64,000 nucleotides of DNA from CAXTSE01 sp035554115 (lineage in GTDB: Bacteria; Actinomycetota; Actinomycetes; Actinomycetales; Microbacteriaceae). Location: assembly GCA_035554115.1 (NCBI GenBank), contig DATMIW010000012.1, positions 38,933-102,932 on the forward strand. Reading direction: 5' to 3'. This document shows positions 56,628 through 64,000 of the stretch, piece after piece (the stretch's first letter is position 1; each line of letters starts with the position of its first letter). The notes below the pieces were generated by a model. That model was given only the letters and a program-made list of their open reading frames with translations. It searched no databases and was not told where the DNA came from. The position numbers were made by a program, and so were the translations under genes.

Positions 56628-56871
56628 TCGTCGAATTACTCCCCGCCGATGGACCTTGTCAATGGGTTGAGCCAGATTCTCGCCGTGCCTAATCTGGACA
56701 CCAAAGCTGGGGCGCTTCCCTGAGGCCCCGTCCTTAGGCTCGTGTCGAGACCTGCCTGTATGTGACGGAGTCGAAGTGACCAGCTGAGTGGGCGGCGGAT
56801 TCAGGACCGCCGTCCACTCGCTATGGTGTCGCCGCGCTCCATTGCAGGCGTCACCTTCGAGGCAAAACCGT
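56628..56871. other. Intergenic region with hairpins, no gene found
   Basis: A 244-bp convergent gap. It contains a hairpin CCAGATT (56672-56678) / AATCTGG (56691-56697), which may terminate the DUF6766-type gene, and an AAACCG / CGGTTT hairpin across the end of the next minus-strand gene (near 56865-56882) followed by a T-run on the minus strand. No open frame with coding character was seen. Confidence 0.5.
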
Positions 56872-57321
56872 CTATACGGTTTGCGACTCAAGCGGGGCAC
56901 TCGCTGCCTCGAGCGCGCGGCGCAATTGCCGACTCGAGGTGTGCACCGTGTAGGGGAAGTAGACGACCTCCACGCCGACACGCGCAAACTCCCGCTCGAG
57001 CTTGAGGCCCTTCTCGGTGCCGCGCCAGTCGTCACCTTTAAAAAAGATGTCGAATCTGACCGCGCGCCACGTTTCGAGCTTGTCCGGAACGACCTCCGCT
57101 CGCGCCTCATCAACGAAGTCGATATGCCGCACGATGTCAAGCCGTTCGGCGAGCGGAATGAAGGGGGCTATGCCTTTGGTTTCCAGCAGCATCTCGTCAG
57201 AGACGACTCCTGCAATGAGGTAGTCGCATGCATTTCTGGCGTGCTTCAAAATATTGAGGTGTCCGACATGGAACAGGTCGAACGCGCCAGCAGCGTAGCC
57301 AATTTTCGGGGTCGAAGTCAC
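56872..57321 (-). CDS. Cytidylyltransferase-like protein (glycerol-3-phosphate cytidylyltransferase type)
   Basis: A 149-residue nucleotidyltransferase-fold protein. The N-terminal signature GYAAGAFDLFHVGHLNIL contains the HxGH motif, followed by VSDEMLLETKG, the DIFFKGDDWRGTEKGLKLE region and the C-terminal TVHTSSRQLR (RTxGxSS-like). Family members transfer CMP from CTP to glycerol 3-phosphate or ribitol 5-phosphate (TagD, TarD), or make ADP-sugars. The surrounding glycosyltransferase and CDP-alcohol phosphotransferase genes make a CDP-polyol product for a cell-surface polymer plausible. It ends at a small terminator-like hairpin. Confidence 0.9.
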   Translation of the reverse strand: MTSTPKIGYAAGAFDLFHVGHLNILKHARNACDYLIAGVVSDEMLLETKGIAPFIPLAERLDIVRHIDFVDEARAEVVPDKLETWRAVRFDIFFKGDDWRGTEKGLKLEREFARVGVEVVYFPYTVHTSSRQLRRALEAASAPLESQTV

Positions 57322-57512
57322 GGGGGTCTCTTCGAGTCAATGCCGCTCGCGGGGGTCGAGCAGCGGGTAACCGAACGTTACTCCACGACGCTTTCCGCGT
57401 CTATATGTAATTTGGATCCAGCGCCAACGTTTCCGCACTCGAGGCGACGATATGCAACGCGCGACCCACTAGCTTGGGCTCACCCCCATTTCCCCCAGCC
57501 GGAAGATTCTCC

Positions 57513-59309
57513 ATGTCCACTGAGGTCGCCTCGCCCCGTCGTTCCCGTAAACGCCGTGTCATCTTGATCATCGTCACCGTCTTCGTCGCGGTGGGTACCT
57601 TCGTAGCTATCTGGATTGGCGTTCGCGGTTCGATGGCGCGATCCGAGTTGCTCGATTCAGTGCCCCTCGCCCACCGGATCCAAACCGCCGCTATCGAGGG
57701 CAAAGCCTCGACCGCCTCAGCGGACGTCACACAACTGCAGACCAAATCGGCCCGAGCGATGGAGCTCACCTCCGACCCCGTTTGGCGCGCAGCCGAGGTG
57801 ATTCCCGGCATCGGTCCCAACCTGGTTGCGGTGCGTGAGTCGGCCGCGCTCGTGCATGAGGTCGCCGTGAGCGGCATTCCGCCCCTCATCACGCTCGCGA
57901 ACACCGTGAACGCTCACCAGCTCGTGCCGCACGACGGCACATTCGACCTCGGCCTGTTCACGAAAGCCGCGCCGTCGCTGGCCGTGGCCAAGGATGCGCT
58001 CGATCGGGCCAGAACACATGCTCTAGCCATCGACGCCGAGGGAACCATCGAGCCTGTGCAGTCGGCTGTGACCAGTCTCGTCACGCTCGTCGACACCACC
58101 GCGTCGACTGTCGATGGGATATCGACTGCGGCCACGCTGTTGCCGACCATGCTCGGCGCGGACGGCCCCCGCAGCTACCTCCTCCTCTCGCTGAACAGCG
58201 CCGAATTGCGCACTCCGGGTGGTATTCCGGGTGCGATCGCCGTCATCCACGCCAACAATGGGGTGCTTTCGCTCGACCAGCGCACCTCGGCCACCGCGCT
58301 GGGGCGCGCAAAGGCTCCTGTGCTCCCACTGAGCGATGCGGAGATGGCTCTCTACGACGAACGTCTCGGCACCTATATGCAGAACGTCGTCTCGACTCCC
58401 GACTTCAAGCGCAGCGGCGAACTGGCGCAGGCGATGTGGAAGTTGAAGACCGGAATGACCGTGGACGGCATCGTCGCGATCGATCCTGTCGCGCTCGGCT
58501 ACATCCTGCGGGCCACCGGCCCCGTGGACGTCGGCTCGGGCGTCACGCTGACATCGGACAACGCTGTCAGTTTTCTCCTCAGCACGGTCTATGCGCAGAT
58601 CCCGGATACGACGGCGCAAGATGAATTCTTCGCCGGCACCACCCGCAGCATTTTCGCGGTGTTGACGAAGGGATCGCTCGACGCGCCCAAGCTCGTGGAG
58701 GCACTCGCGCAGAGCGCCTCCGAGAATCGGATCCACATCTGGAGCGCGAACGCGGACGAAGAAAAGGTGCTTTCAACATCGACGCTCGCAGGAGCGCTGC
58801 CGAAATCCACAGCCAAGACCACGGCTTTCGGCGTGTATCTCAACGACGCGACCGGCGCGAAGATGGATGTCTACCTGCGCAACGCCATCACTATTTCGAG
58901 CGCGATCTGTCGAGCAGACAACCGGCCGAACTACAAAGTTGGCGTCAAACTGACGCTGGATGCGCCGCTGGATTCGGCCACCGTTCTGCCCTCCTACGTC
59001 ACGGGCCGCTACGCCTTTGGAGTCGAGCCCGGACGAGTGCGCACCAATGTCTACGTGTACGCCCCGCCGGGAGCCGCACCGTTCAGCGTGAAGGTCAACG
59101 GCAAGGAACTTGCCTTCGCCTCCGCGACGCTCGATGGGCATCCGGTTGTTGGTTCCGTCGTCGAAATGGGACCGAGCGAAACCGTCTCGATCGTCTTCCA
59201 GTTCGTGGGAAAAGCCGGCGATGCGCGCGAGCTGAGTCTTCAGCACACCCCTATGACGTCGACGGTCCCGACGTCACTGAACGGCAAGGTCGACTGCTCT
59301 AACCTGTAG
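57513..59309 (+). CDS. DUF4012 membrane-anchored surface protein
   Basis: A 598-residue protein. A basic N-terminus (SPRRSRKRR) and a single helix (VILIIVTVFVAVGTFVAIWI) anchor it, with the rest outside the cell. The extracellular part includes VWRAAEVIPGIGPNLVAVRE and the DUF4012 region with YLLLSLNSAELRTPGGIPGA, TGMTVDGIVAIDPVALGYIL and DEFFAGTTRSIFAVLTKGSL. DUF4012 proteins are frequent in exopolysaccharide or cell-wall polymer clusters and have been compared with LytR-CpsA-Psr-like proteins, but their activity is not established. The start at 57513 has GGAAG 8 nt upstream. It is the first plus-strand gene of the surface-polymer region. Confidence 0.9.
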   Translation: MSTEVASPRRSRKRRVILIIVTVFVAVGTFVAIWIGVRGSMARSELLDSVPLAHRIQTAAIEGKASTASADVTQLQTKSARAMELTSDPVWRAAEVIPGIGPNLVAVRESAALVHEVAVSGIPPLITLANTVNAHQLVPHDGTFDLGLFTKAAPSLAVAKDALDRARTHALAIDAEGTIEPVQSAVTSLVTLVDTTASTVDGISTAATLLPTMLGADGPRSYLLLSLNSAELRTPGGIPGAIAVIHANNGVLSLDQRTSATALGRAKAPVLPLSDAEMALYDERLGTYMQNVVSTPDFKRSGELAQAMWKLKTGMTVDGIVAIDPVALGYILRATGPVDVGSGVTLTSDNAVSFLLSTVYAQIPDTTAQDEFFAGTTRSIFAVLTKGSLDAPKLVEALAQSASENRIHIWSANADEEKVLSTSTLAGALPKSTAKTTAFGVYLNDATGAKMDVYLRNAITISSAICRADNRPNYKVGVKLTLDAPLDSATVLPSYVTGRYAFGVEPGRVRTNVYVYAPPGAAPFSVKVNGKELAFASATLDGHPVVGSVVEMGPSETVSIVFQFVGKAGDARELSLQHTPMTSTVPTSLNGKVDCSNL

Positions 59310-59415
59310 CGCTGGAATGCCCCTGAACAACATGGCATCGAGACCAAATCGTTACCTTAAATAAGCTAGGGTTGCCTCAGATTGCGTTGGCCCTAACCCC
59401 CCTGAGCCCGCATCT

Positions 59416-59438
59416 GGACGCTTTCCCCCCAAGCGTCC
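59416..59438 (+). other. Hairpin in the leader of the next gene
   Basis: GGACGCTT (59416-59423) and AAGCGTCC (59431-59438), a perfect 8-bp stem with a C-rich loop, 17 bp upstream of the ATG at 59455. It could influence translation or end upstream transcription. The 145-bp gap also has an AT-rich stretch at 59353-59364. Confidence 0.45.
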
Positions 59439-59454
59439 TCACTCGTATCCCGAA

Positions 59455-59988
59455 ATGAGTTCGAAGATGAAATCCCGAATTTTCGCGACCCTTGCCGCAG
59501 TTGCCGTCCTCGCCATCGGAGTCGCCGGTCCGGCGTATTCCCAGCCGTACACAGGCGCTCTCAGTGCGAACTCCGCCGCCCCCGGTGGCAGCGTGGAGTA
59601 CAGCTCTGACCAGACGGGTGAGCCCGGTGGCACATCCGGCACATACAGCTTGACCGGTGACCCGTCGAACGCCCTGGGCGGTTCGGCCGTCGATCTGGCA
59701 GCCGATGTCACCCACTCCGTGGAGGTTGGTTCGCACGGTGAACTCGCATTCACGGTCACGCTCCCGAAAGACGCGAAGCCGGGCACTGTCTACACGCTCG
59801 ACGTCACGGCCGGCACCTTCGCCGACACGCACACGATCACGATCGTGGGCGTCCCGGATTCCGCGAACGTGAGCAATCTGACCTGGCTGTGGATCGTGCT
59901 TCTTGTCGCCGCGTTGATCGTGCTGGCCCTGATCATCGTTGTTGCTCGCCGCCGCCGATCCACCCCTACGGACTCTGCCGCCGCCTAG
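59455..59988 (+). CDS. Secreted, C-terminally membrane-anchored protein
   Basis: A 177-residue protein of unknown function. It has a signal peptide MSSKMKSRIFATLAAVAVLA ending near PAYSQPY (an alternative start is four codons in), a beta-strand-rich extracellular domain of about 105 residues (APGGSVEYSSDQTGEPGG, LAFTVTLPKDAKPGTVYTLD), and a C-terminal helix WLWIVLLVAALIVLALIIVV followed by ARRRRS. This is the layout of a cell-surface protein held by a stop-transfer anchor; there is no LPxTG motif. It lies between the DUF4012 gene and a glycosyltransferase. Confidence 0.85.
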   Translation: MSSKMKSRIFATLAAVAVLAIGVAGPAYSQPYTGALSANSAAPGGSVEYSSDQTGEPGGTSGTYSLTGDPSNALGGSAVDLAADVTHSVEVGSHGELAFTVTLPKDAKPGTVYTLDVTAGTFADTHTITIVGVPDSANVSNLTWLWIVLLVAALIVLALIIVVARRRRSTPTDSAAA

Positions 59989-60005
59989 TCGAATAGACAC
60001 TGCTC

Positions 60006-61193
60006 GTGTCTGCCGTAGCCATTCCGGTTGGGGGACAGCCAACCGTCCGCATCCTGGGAACTCGTGGAGTGCCAGCGAACCATGGTGGATTTGAAACCGC
60101 CATCGAGAACGTGGGCTTCTTCCTGCGCGACCAGGGCTGGCGCGTCATCATCTATTGTCAGGTGAACGGGACCGGTCCCATCGTCGAAGACCTGTGGCAC
60201 GGAATCGAGCGCGTGATAATTCCCACGCGGCGCGACGACTGGTTTGGCACGGCTGTGTTCGACCTACGCTCGATCCTGCACGCATCCAGGTTCCGCAATG
60301 TCTGCCTCACAATGGGGTACAACACTGCCGCCTTCAATCTCGTCCAGTGGGCTCGCCGCATTCCTAACGTCTTCAACATGGACGGGATCGAGTGGTCGCG
60401 AGCTCGCTGGGGCAGATTCATGCGCACCACGCTGTGGATCAACGAGCGGATCGCCTGTTGGATCGGCAGCGAGCTGATCGCGGATCATCCCGTCATCGAG
60501 GAGCACCTTGCGACCCGGGCACCCCGGTCGAAACTCACCACTATTACCTACGGTGCCCACTCCATCACCTCAGCCTCGACCGAGCCCGTGACCTCACGCG
60601 GCCTCGTACCGGGCGAGTACATGACGCTCATCTGCAGATCGGTGGAAGAGAACTCGATCCTCGAGTTGGTGGAGGGGTTCTCGTCCCGGCGACGCAACCA
60701 CACGCTGGCAATCTTCGGCGACTACGCCCCGGAGACGAATAGCTACCATCGCGCGGTCATAGATGCCGCCAGTGATGAAGTGGTCTTCGTCGGCGCCGTC
60801 TATGACCGCGACGAGATGGCGGCGTTGCGCCTGCACTCCTCCGCCTACCTTCACGGTCACACGGTGGGCGGCACCAATCCCTCTCTTGTTGAGGCGATGG
60901 GCGCTGGCAACGCCGTGATCGCCCACGACAACCAGTTCAATCGCTGGGTTGCGGGCGACGGTGCCGCGTACTTCCAGACCGCCGATGAGGCCGCGGATGC
61001 GATCACGGCACTTCTCGACGATCCGCAGTTCCGTCGCGAACTCGGCGACGCCAATCGGCGCAGGCACACAGCGGAGTTCACCTGGGAGCGCATCGGCAGC
61101 CAATATGAGGAACTGCTCCGGAAGCATATGCGTCAGGGTGCAGAAGCGACGCAACCGGTAGCGGCGGCGGCGGCGGTCAGGCCTACGCCCTAG
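60006..61193 (+). CDS. Glycosyltransferase, DUF1972-containing (rhamnosyltransferase-like)
   Basis: A 395-residue GT-B enzyme. The DUF1972 N-terminal half shows RILGTRGVPANHGGFETAIE and TMGYNTAAFNLVQWARRIPN, then FNMDGIEWSRARWGRFMRTT. The C-terminal half has AYLHGHTVGGTNPSLVEAMG, the donor-binding region with the E-x7-E pattern, and a Pro/Ala tail. It is cytoplasmic or membrane-associated and transfers a sugar to a lipid-linked or polymer acceptor; donor unknown. The start is GTG 60006 without a ribosome binding site. It overlaps the convergent CDP-alcohol phosphotransferase gene by 11 bp. Confidence 0.92.
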   Translation: MSAVAIPVGGQPTVRILGTRGVPANHGGFETAIENVGFFLRDQGWRVIIYCQVNGTGPIVEDLWHGIERVIIPTRRDDWFGTAVFDLRSILHASRFRNVCLTMGYNTAAFNLVQWARRIPNVFNMDGIEWSRARWGRFMRTTLWINERIACWIGSELIADHPVIEEHLATRAPRSKLTTITYGAHSITSASTEPVTSRGLVPGEYMTLICRSVEENSILELVEGFSSRRRNHTLAIFGDYAPETNSYHRAVIDAASDEVVFVGAVYDRDEMAALRLHSSAYLHGHTVGGTNPSLVEAMGAGNAVIAHDNQFNRWVAGDGAAYFQTADEAADAITALLDDPQFRRELGDANRRRHTAEFTWERIGSQYEELLRKHMRQGAEATQPVAAAAAVRPTP

Positions 61194-61923
61194 AGTCCAT
61201 CTTTCGCAGCTCACGCCACCAGCGCACCAGCACTCCGCCCGTGATCACGAACTGCGCGAGCGCGAGAAGTGCGTAGACGATCACAAACACACTGTGCGCG
61301 GGCAGCAGGACGAAAGTCAGGCACACCAGGCCGTAGTCCGTCGGGATTGCCACCAGGGTCTGAAAGCCACCCCCCGGATGCGACGGCTTCGAGTACGACA
61401 GGCCGACCGCGGCAGCCGAGGCGCGACGTATTTGGTCGGTCAGAATCATCCCGAAGAAGAACACGAACGACGACACCATAAAGATGAGTGGCACGACGAG
61501 CACGAGAGAACGCTCACCGCTGAAGCGATAGAACGAGATCAGCACAGCCGAGTGCATTACGCCGATCTTGCCGGCATCGACGATGTGGTCGAGCCACTCC
61601 CCTGCTCGACTGCCACCTCCGCGAAGGCGAGCGAGTTGGCCGTCCGCCGCATCCAGCGCGTAGCCGATGACGAGCATGAGCGCGACAACCAGACCGAGCC
61701 ACCACAAGGGCGGGACCACAATGACGAGCACCAGCGCGGAATAGGTGAAGAAGGCCGAGATGATGGTGACCTGGTCAGGAGTCAAGCCAATGACGTCGGC
61801 GGCGGCCGCGAGGTAGCGACCGAGGCGCCGGTTGATCCACCGTGAATAGGGCGGTGCACCCCGACCGGGCTTCTGGGCCGCCCCCAAATCAGCGAGTCGT
61901 GTGCGGAAGGTCTTGTTGGCCAT
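61183..61923 (-). CDS. CDP-alcohol phosphatidyltransferase-family membrane protein
   Basis: A 246-residue membrane enzyme with about six helices. The family signature is complete, DAADGQLARLRGG continuing to GEWLDHIVD, matching D-x2-D-G-x2-A-R-x8-G-x3-D-x3-D. Such enzymes move a phospho-alcohol from a CDP-linked donor to lipid or polyol acceptors, forming phosphatidylglycerol, phosphatidylinositol or glycopolymer linkages. With a cytidylyltransferase gene 4 kb away, a CDP-polyol donor is possible. It follows the GT4 gene on the minus strand by 9 bp and is likely co-transcribed with it. Confidence 0.92.
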   Translation of the reverse strand: MANKTFRTRLADLGAAQKPGRGAPPYSRWINRRLGRYLAAAADVIGLTPDQVTIISAFFTYSALVLVIVVPPLWWLGLVVALMLVIGYALDAADGQLARLRGGGSRAGEWLDHIVDAGKIGVMHSAVLISFYRFSGERSLVLVVPLIFMVSSFVFFFGMILTDQIRRASAAAVGLSYSKPSHPGGGFQTLVAIPTDYGLVCLTFVLLPAHSVFVIVYALLALAQFVITGGVLVRWWRELRKMDSRA

Positions 61924-61932
61924 GGTGGTGGA

Positions 61933-63072
61933 TCATATCCGAACAGACCTCTCCTTTTGTTTCGTCTCCTGTCGCCAGAACTCCTCGAACTCGAGCGAGA
62001 ACCGTTCCAGGGAGTATTTCGCGAGATAGGTGGCCCGCGCGGCAACTCCCATCGTCCTCGCCCTTTCGCGCGAGCAGCCGGAAAGAGCCGCGGCGAGCGC
62101 ATCGGGGTCACGGAGCGGCACCAGAATCCCGTCCACGCCGTGGGAAATGACTTCGGCAAGGCCGCCGCCATCCGTGCCGATCACGGCGCGACAGCGGCTA
62201 AAGGCCTCGATCGCGACAAGCCCGAATGGCTCCGGGTCGTCCGATGGGACGATCACGTAATCCGAGGCATCAATGCAGGACGTGATGTCGGAAACCTGCC
62301 CGACCACATCCACGGATTCGGGATGTCGAAGCTCCGCCACCAGGGCTTCCACATCCACCGCAATCCCCACCTCAGGCGGCGACCCGACGATCGTGAGCAC
62401 TCCGGGCGCAGGCTCCAACTGATCCCATGCGGCAAGCAGCGTCGCGTGCCCTTTCCAAGAGTTCCACCTGCTTGCCACCAGGAAGCGAAGCGGTGCCGCT
62501 GTGCCCGTCACGGGCGTGGGAGGAGGTGACGCGTGGCTGGGAACCGCGTTAACAATCGTTCTCGATCGTGCGGCAATCGGCCCGAGCAACGATCGTCTCG
62601 CCGACTCCGAGATCGCGACCGCCGAACTGCACGAACGGGCCAAAATCCCCAGAACTCGAGCTTCGGATCCGCTCCAGATCTCCTGATTGTGAAGGATGAC
62701 CTTCCGCACTCCCGCCACACGCGCAAGCGGTGCCGCGAGAAGGGCCGCGCTCGTGACGCAGTAGACAATGGCGGGACGTGATCGCACGAGGCGTGCCCAC
62801 GTGGAGACAGCGCGCCACAGTAACCCCGGCAGCCGCAGAGGGCGAAGCTCGCGGCGGCGCAGAATCGGGAGGGGCAGGATGCGCACCGCGAGACCGCGTG
62901 CCCGCAAGCGCGCGTCGAGGGCATCAGGCTCCGCGGCGACGTCTGCTGGCAACCACACCTCGGGTTCGAGGCCGACCGCGACAGCGGCATCCACAACCTG
63001 TAGCAGGATGCGATCCGCGCCGAACATGTCGTTCGACGAATGGATGAATACCACCCGCCGTGATGAAGTCAT
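61933..63072 (-). CDS. Glycosyltransferase family 4
   Basis: A 379-residue GT-B enzyme. The acceptor half begins VVFIHSSNDMFGADRILLQV. The donor half has FLVASRWNSWKGHATLLAAW and the GT4 motif EPFGLVAIEAFSRCRAVIGT (E-x7-E), followed by GGGLAEVISHGVDGILVPLR. It is cytoplasmic or peripheral at the membrane, and donor and acceptor are unknown. It lies 30 bp downstream of the sugar transferase gene and just upstream of the CDP-alcohol phosphotransferase gene, all on the minus strand, consistent with stepwise assembly of a lipid-linked surface glycan. Confidence 0.93.
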   Translation of the reverse strand: MTSSRRVVFIHSSNDMFGADRILLQVVDAAVAVGLEPEVWLPADVAAEPDALDARLRARGLAVRILPLPILRRRELRPLRLPGLLWRAVSTWARLVRSRPAIVYCVTSAALLAAPLARVAGVRKVILHNQEIWSGSEARVLGILARSCSSAVAISESARRSLLGPIAARSRTIVNAVPSHASPPPTPVTGTAAPLRFLVASRWNSWKGHATLLAAWDQLEPAPGVLTIVGSPPEVGIAVDVEALVAELRHPESVDVVGQVSDITSCIDASDYVIVPSDDPEPFGLVAIEAFSRCRAVIGTDGGGLAEVISHGVDGILVPLRDPDALAAALSGCSRERARTMGVAARATYLAKYSLERFSLEFEEFWRQETKQKERSVRI

Positions 63073-63102
63073 CGCTGTTCTGCGTGGGGTTGTCGCAGTC
63101 TC

Positions 63103-64000
63103 CTAATACGAGCCTACGGGCGCGACAAGCACTTTGAAGGTGCGCCACATAATCATCAGGTCACCGATCACCGACCAGTTCTCGACGTAATAGAGGTCGA
63201 GCGCCACGCTGTCTTCCCAGCTGAGGGACGACCTGCCGCCGATCTGCCACATGCCGGTCAGGCCCGGTTTGATGTAGAGCCGTCGTCGCACGTGGTCCTC
63301 ATACTCCTCGACCTCGTTCGGCAACGGCGGTCGGGGCCCGACGAGACTCATGTCGCCGACCAAGACATTCCAGATCTGCGGAAGTTCGTCGATCGAGTAC
63401 TTGCGCATGAAACGGCCAAGGCGAGTGACCCGCGGGTCGTTCTTCAACTTGAACAGCACGCCGTTGCCCTCGTTGAGAGCCCGCAGCTCGGCAAGCCGCT
63501 CCGGGGCATCCACACACATAGAACGGAACTTGAAGATGCGGAACGACTTGCCGCCCTGACCGACGCGCTCCTGTGAGAAGAGGGCCGGGCCAGGGCTGTC
63601 GACACGGATCAGCACGGCGATCACGCCAAAAATCGGCGCCAGCACAATCAAGGCGATGAGCGAGAGGGTTATGTCGAGCATGCGCTTGAGCACATGCTTG
63701 CCACCCTCGTACTCCGGAATTTCCACCGTCAGAAGCGGCAGACCGTCAACCGGACGGTAGTGGATGCGCGGGCCGGCAATGTTGGCGAGGCTCGTTGCGA
63801 GCACGAGCTCGAGCGACTTGCCTTCGAGCTCCCATGCGAGATCACGAATGTAGTTGCTTCTGCCACTGGGCTCGCCGGCAACGATGATGCTGTCACAGGA
63901 GAGGTTGCTCGCGTAATCCACGACGTGATCGGTGCCCTGCAATACGGTGACACCCCGCAAGGCAACAGCGTCCTCTTTGGGTCTGGGCTTGTCTACAACC
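63103..64000 (-). CDS. Exopolysaccharide undecaprenyl-phosphate sugar-1-phosphate transferase (WbaP/CpsE type), partial
   Basis: Partial gene: the frame continues through the right edge without a start, so only the C-terminal 298 residues are visible. These contain the end of the N-terminal Rossmann-like CoA-binding-type domain (SCDSIIVAGEPSG), a membrane helix (KRMLDITLSLIALIVLAPIF), and the catalytic sugar-transferase domain: DSPGPALFSQERVGQGGKSF, RIFKFRSMCVDA, KYSIDELPQIWNVL, GDMSLVGPRPPLPNEVEEY and IKPGLTGMWQIGGRSS. It transfers a sugar phosphate to undecaprenyl phosphate, the first step of an exopolysaccharide or capsule repeat unit. It heads the minus-strand GT4 / CDP-alcohol phosphotransferase group. 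Confidence 0.95.
   Translation of the reverse strand, partial: VVDKPRPKEDAVALRGVTVLQGTDHVVDYASNLSCDSIIVAGEPSGRSNYIRDLAWELEGKSLELVLATSLANIAGPRIHYRPVDGLPLLTVEIPEYEGGKHVLKRMLDITLSLIALIVLAPIFGVIAVLIRVDSPGPALFSQERVGQGGKSFRIFKFRSMCVDAPERLAELRALNEGNGVLFKLKNDPRVTRLGRFMRKYSIDELPQIWNVLVGDMSLVGPRPPLPNEVEEYEDHVRRRLYIKPGLTGMWQIGGRSSLSWEDSVALDLYYVENWSVIGDLMIMWRTFKVLVAPVGSY

Noticed and set aside
59356..59380. An IdeR/DtxR-like iron box upstream of the secreted protein gene
   Set aside because: TTAAATAAGC with AGGGTTGCCT has only partial resemblance to the TTAGGTTAG inverted repeat and lacks symmetry; no iron gene is nearby.
1..64000. Insertion sequences, prophage or CRISPR arrays
   Set aside because: No transposase, integrase, terminal repeats or regularly spaced repeats were found on either strand.

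Overview
The window reads as chromosome of a high-GC Gram-positive actinobacterium, most likely Microbacteriaceae or a close Micrococcales relative. The reasons are strong G/C bias at third codon positions, coenzyme F420 genes, a mycobacterial-type F420-dependent glucose-6-phosphate dehydrogenase, an HrpA helicase with a DUF3418-type tail, many genes that appear to start without a ribosome binding site, and a galU / 5-formyl-THF cyclo-ligase / fmdB / mscL neighbourhood. I cannot name the genus from sequence alone. There is no rRNA, CRISPR array or transposase; one tRNA-Ala(CGC) is present.

Layout. 0-5.8 kb: thioredoxin-fold DUF255 protein (cut by the left edge), aldo/keto reductase, HrpA helicase, VOC protein. 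5.9-18.6 kb: a long minus-strand sulfur-scavenging region with a dipeptide-type ABC importer, an SsuD-like flavin monooxygenase and an acyl-CoA-dehydrogenase-like flavoprotein, then a GlcD-type oxidase, two rhodanese-fold sulfurtransferases, a ketopantoate-reductase homologue and a LysR regulator. 18.7-21.4 kb: hydrolase, TetR and lipoprotein around a perfect operator palindrome. 21.5-25.4 kb: a class Ic ribonucleotide reductase operon whose redox-active tail looks to be encoded as a separate 32-residue peptide, behind a promoter with NrdR-like and DnaA boxes. 25.4-29.8 kb: an fbiC-like gene (CofG intact, CofH half without its Fe-S cysteines) with a small hydrolase and a Baeyer-Villiger-type monooxygenase. 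29.8-38.2 kb: hydrolase, DUF4349 lipoprotein, MetY with a DszA/NtaA-like monooxygenase, PAP2 phosphatase, and a CE1758/CE1759/DoxX/MarR operon behind an 18-bp palindrome. 38.2-42.8 kb: F420 cluster (cofE, fgd, tetR, cofD, cofC). 42.8-43.2 kb: orphan HigA antitoxin with a toxin remnant abutting tRNA-Ala. 43.3-48.5 kb: membrane proteins, GNAT, galU, folate cyclo-ligase, fmdB, mscL. 48.5-52.3 kb: a large DUF4011-type helicase homologue that has lost its catalytic ATPase residues. 52.4-56.6 kb: SnoaL-like protein, copper amine oxidase with a His-rich tail, small membrane protein, TetR and a DUF6766-type protein. 56.9-64 kb: surface glycopolymer genes (cytidylyltransferase, DUF4012 protein, two glycosyltransferases, CDP-alcohol phosphotransferase, undecaprenyl-phosphate sugar transferase cut by the right edge).

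How it fits together. Two separate loci point to scavenging of organic sulfur using reduced-flavin monooxygenases. The F420 genes supply a deazaflavin that Fgd would reduce with glucose-6-phosphate, yet the only FO synthase here lacks the CofH radical-SAM centre. The cell therefore either has another cofH, imports FO, or uses the degenerate domain in some other way. That point, and the split NrdA tail, are the two observations most worth testing.
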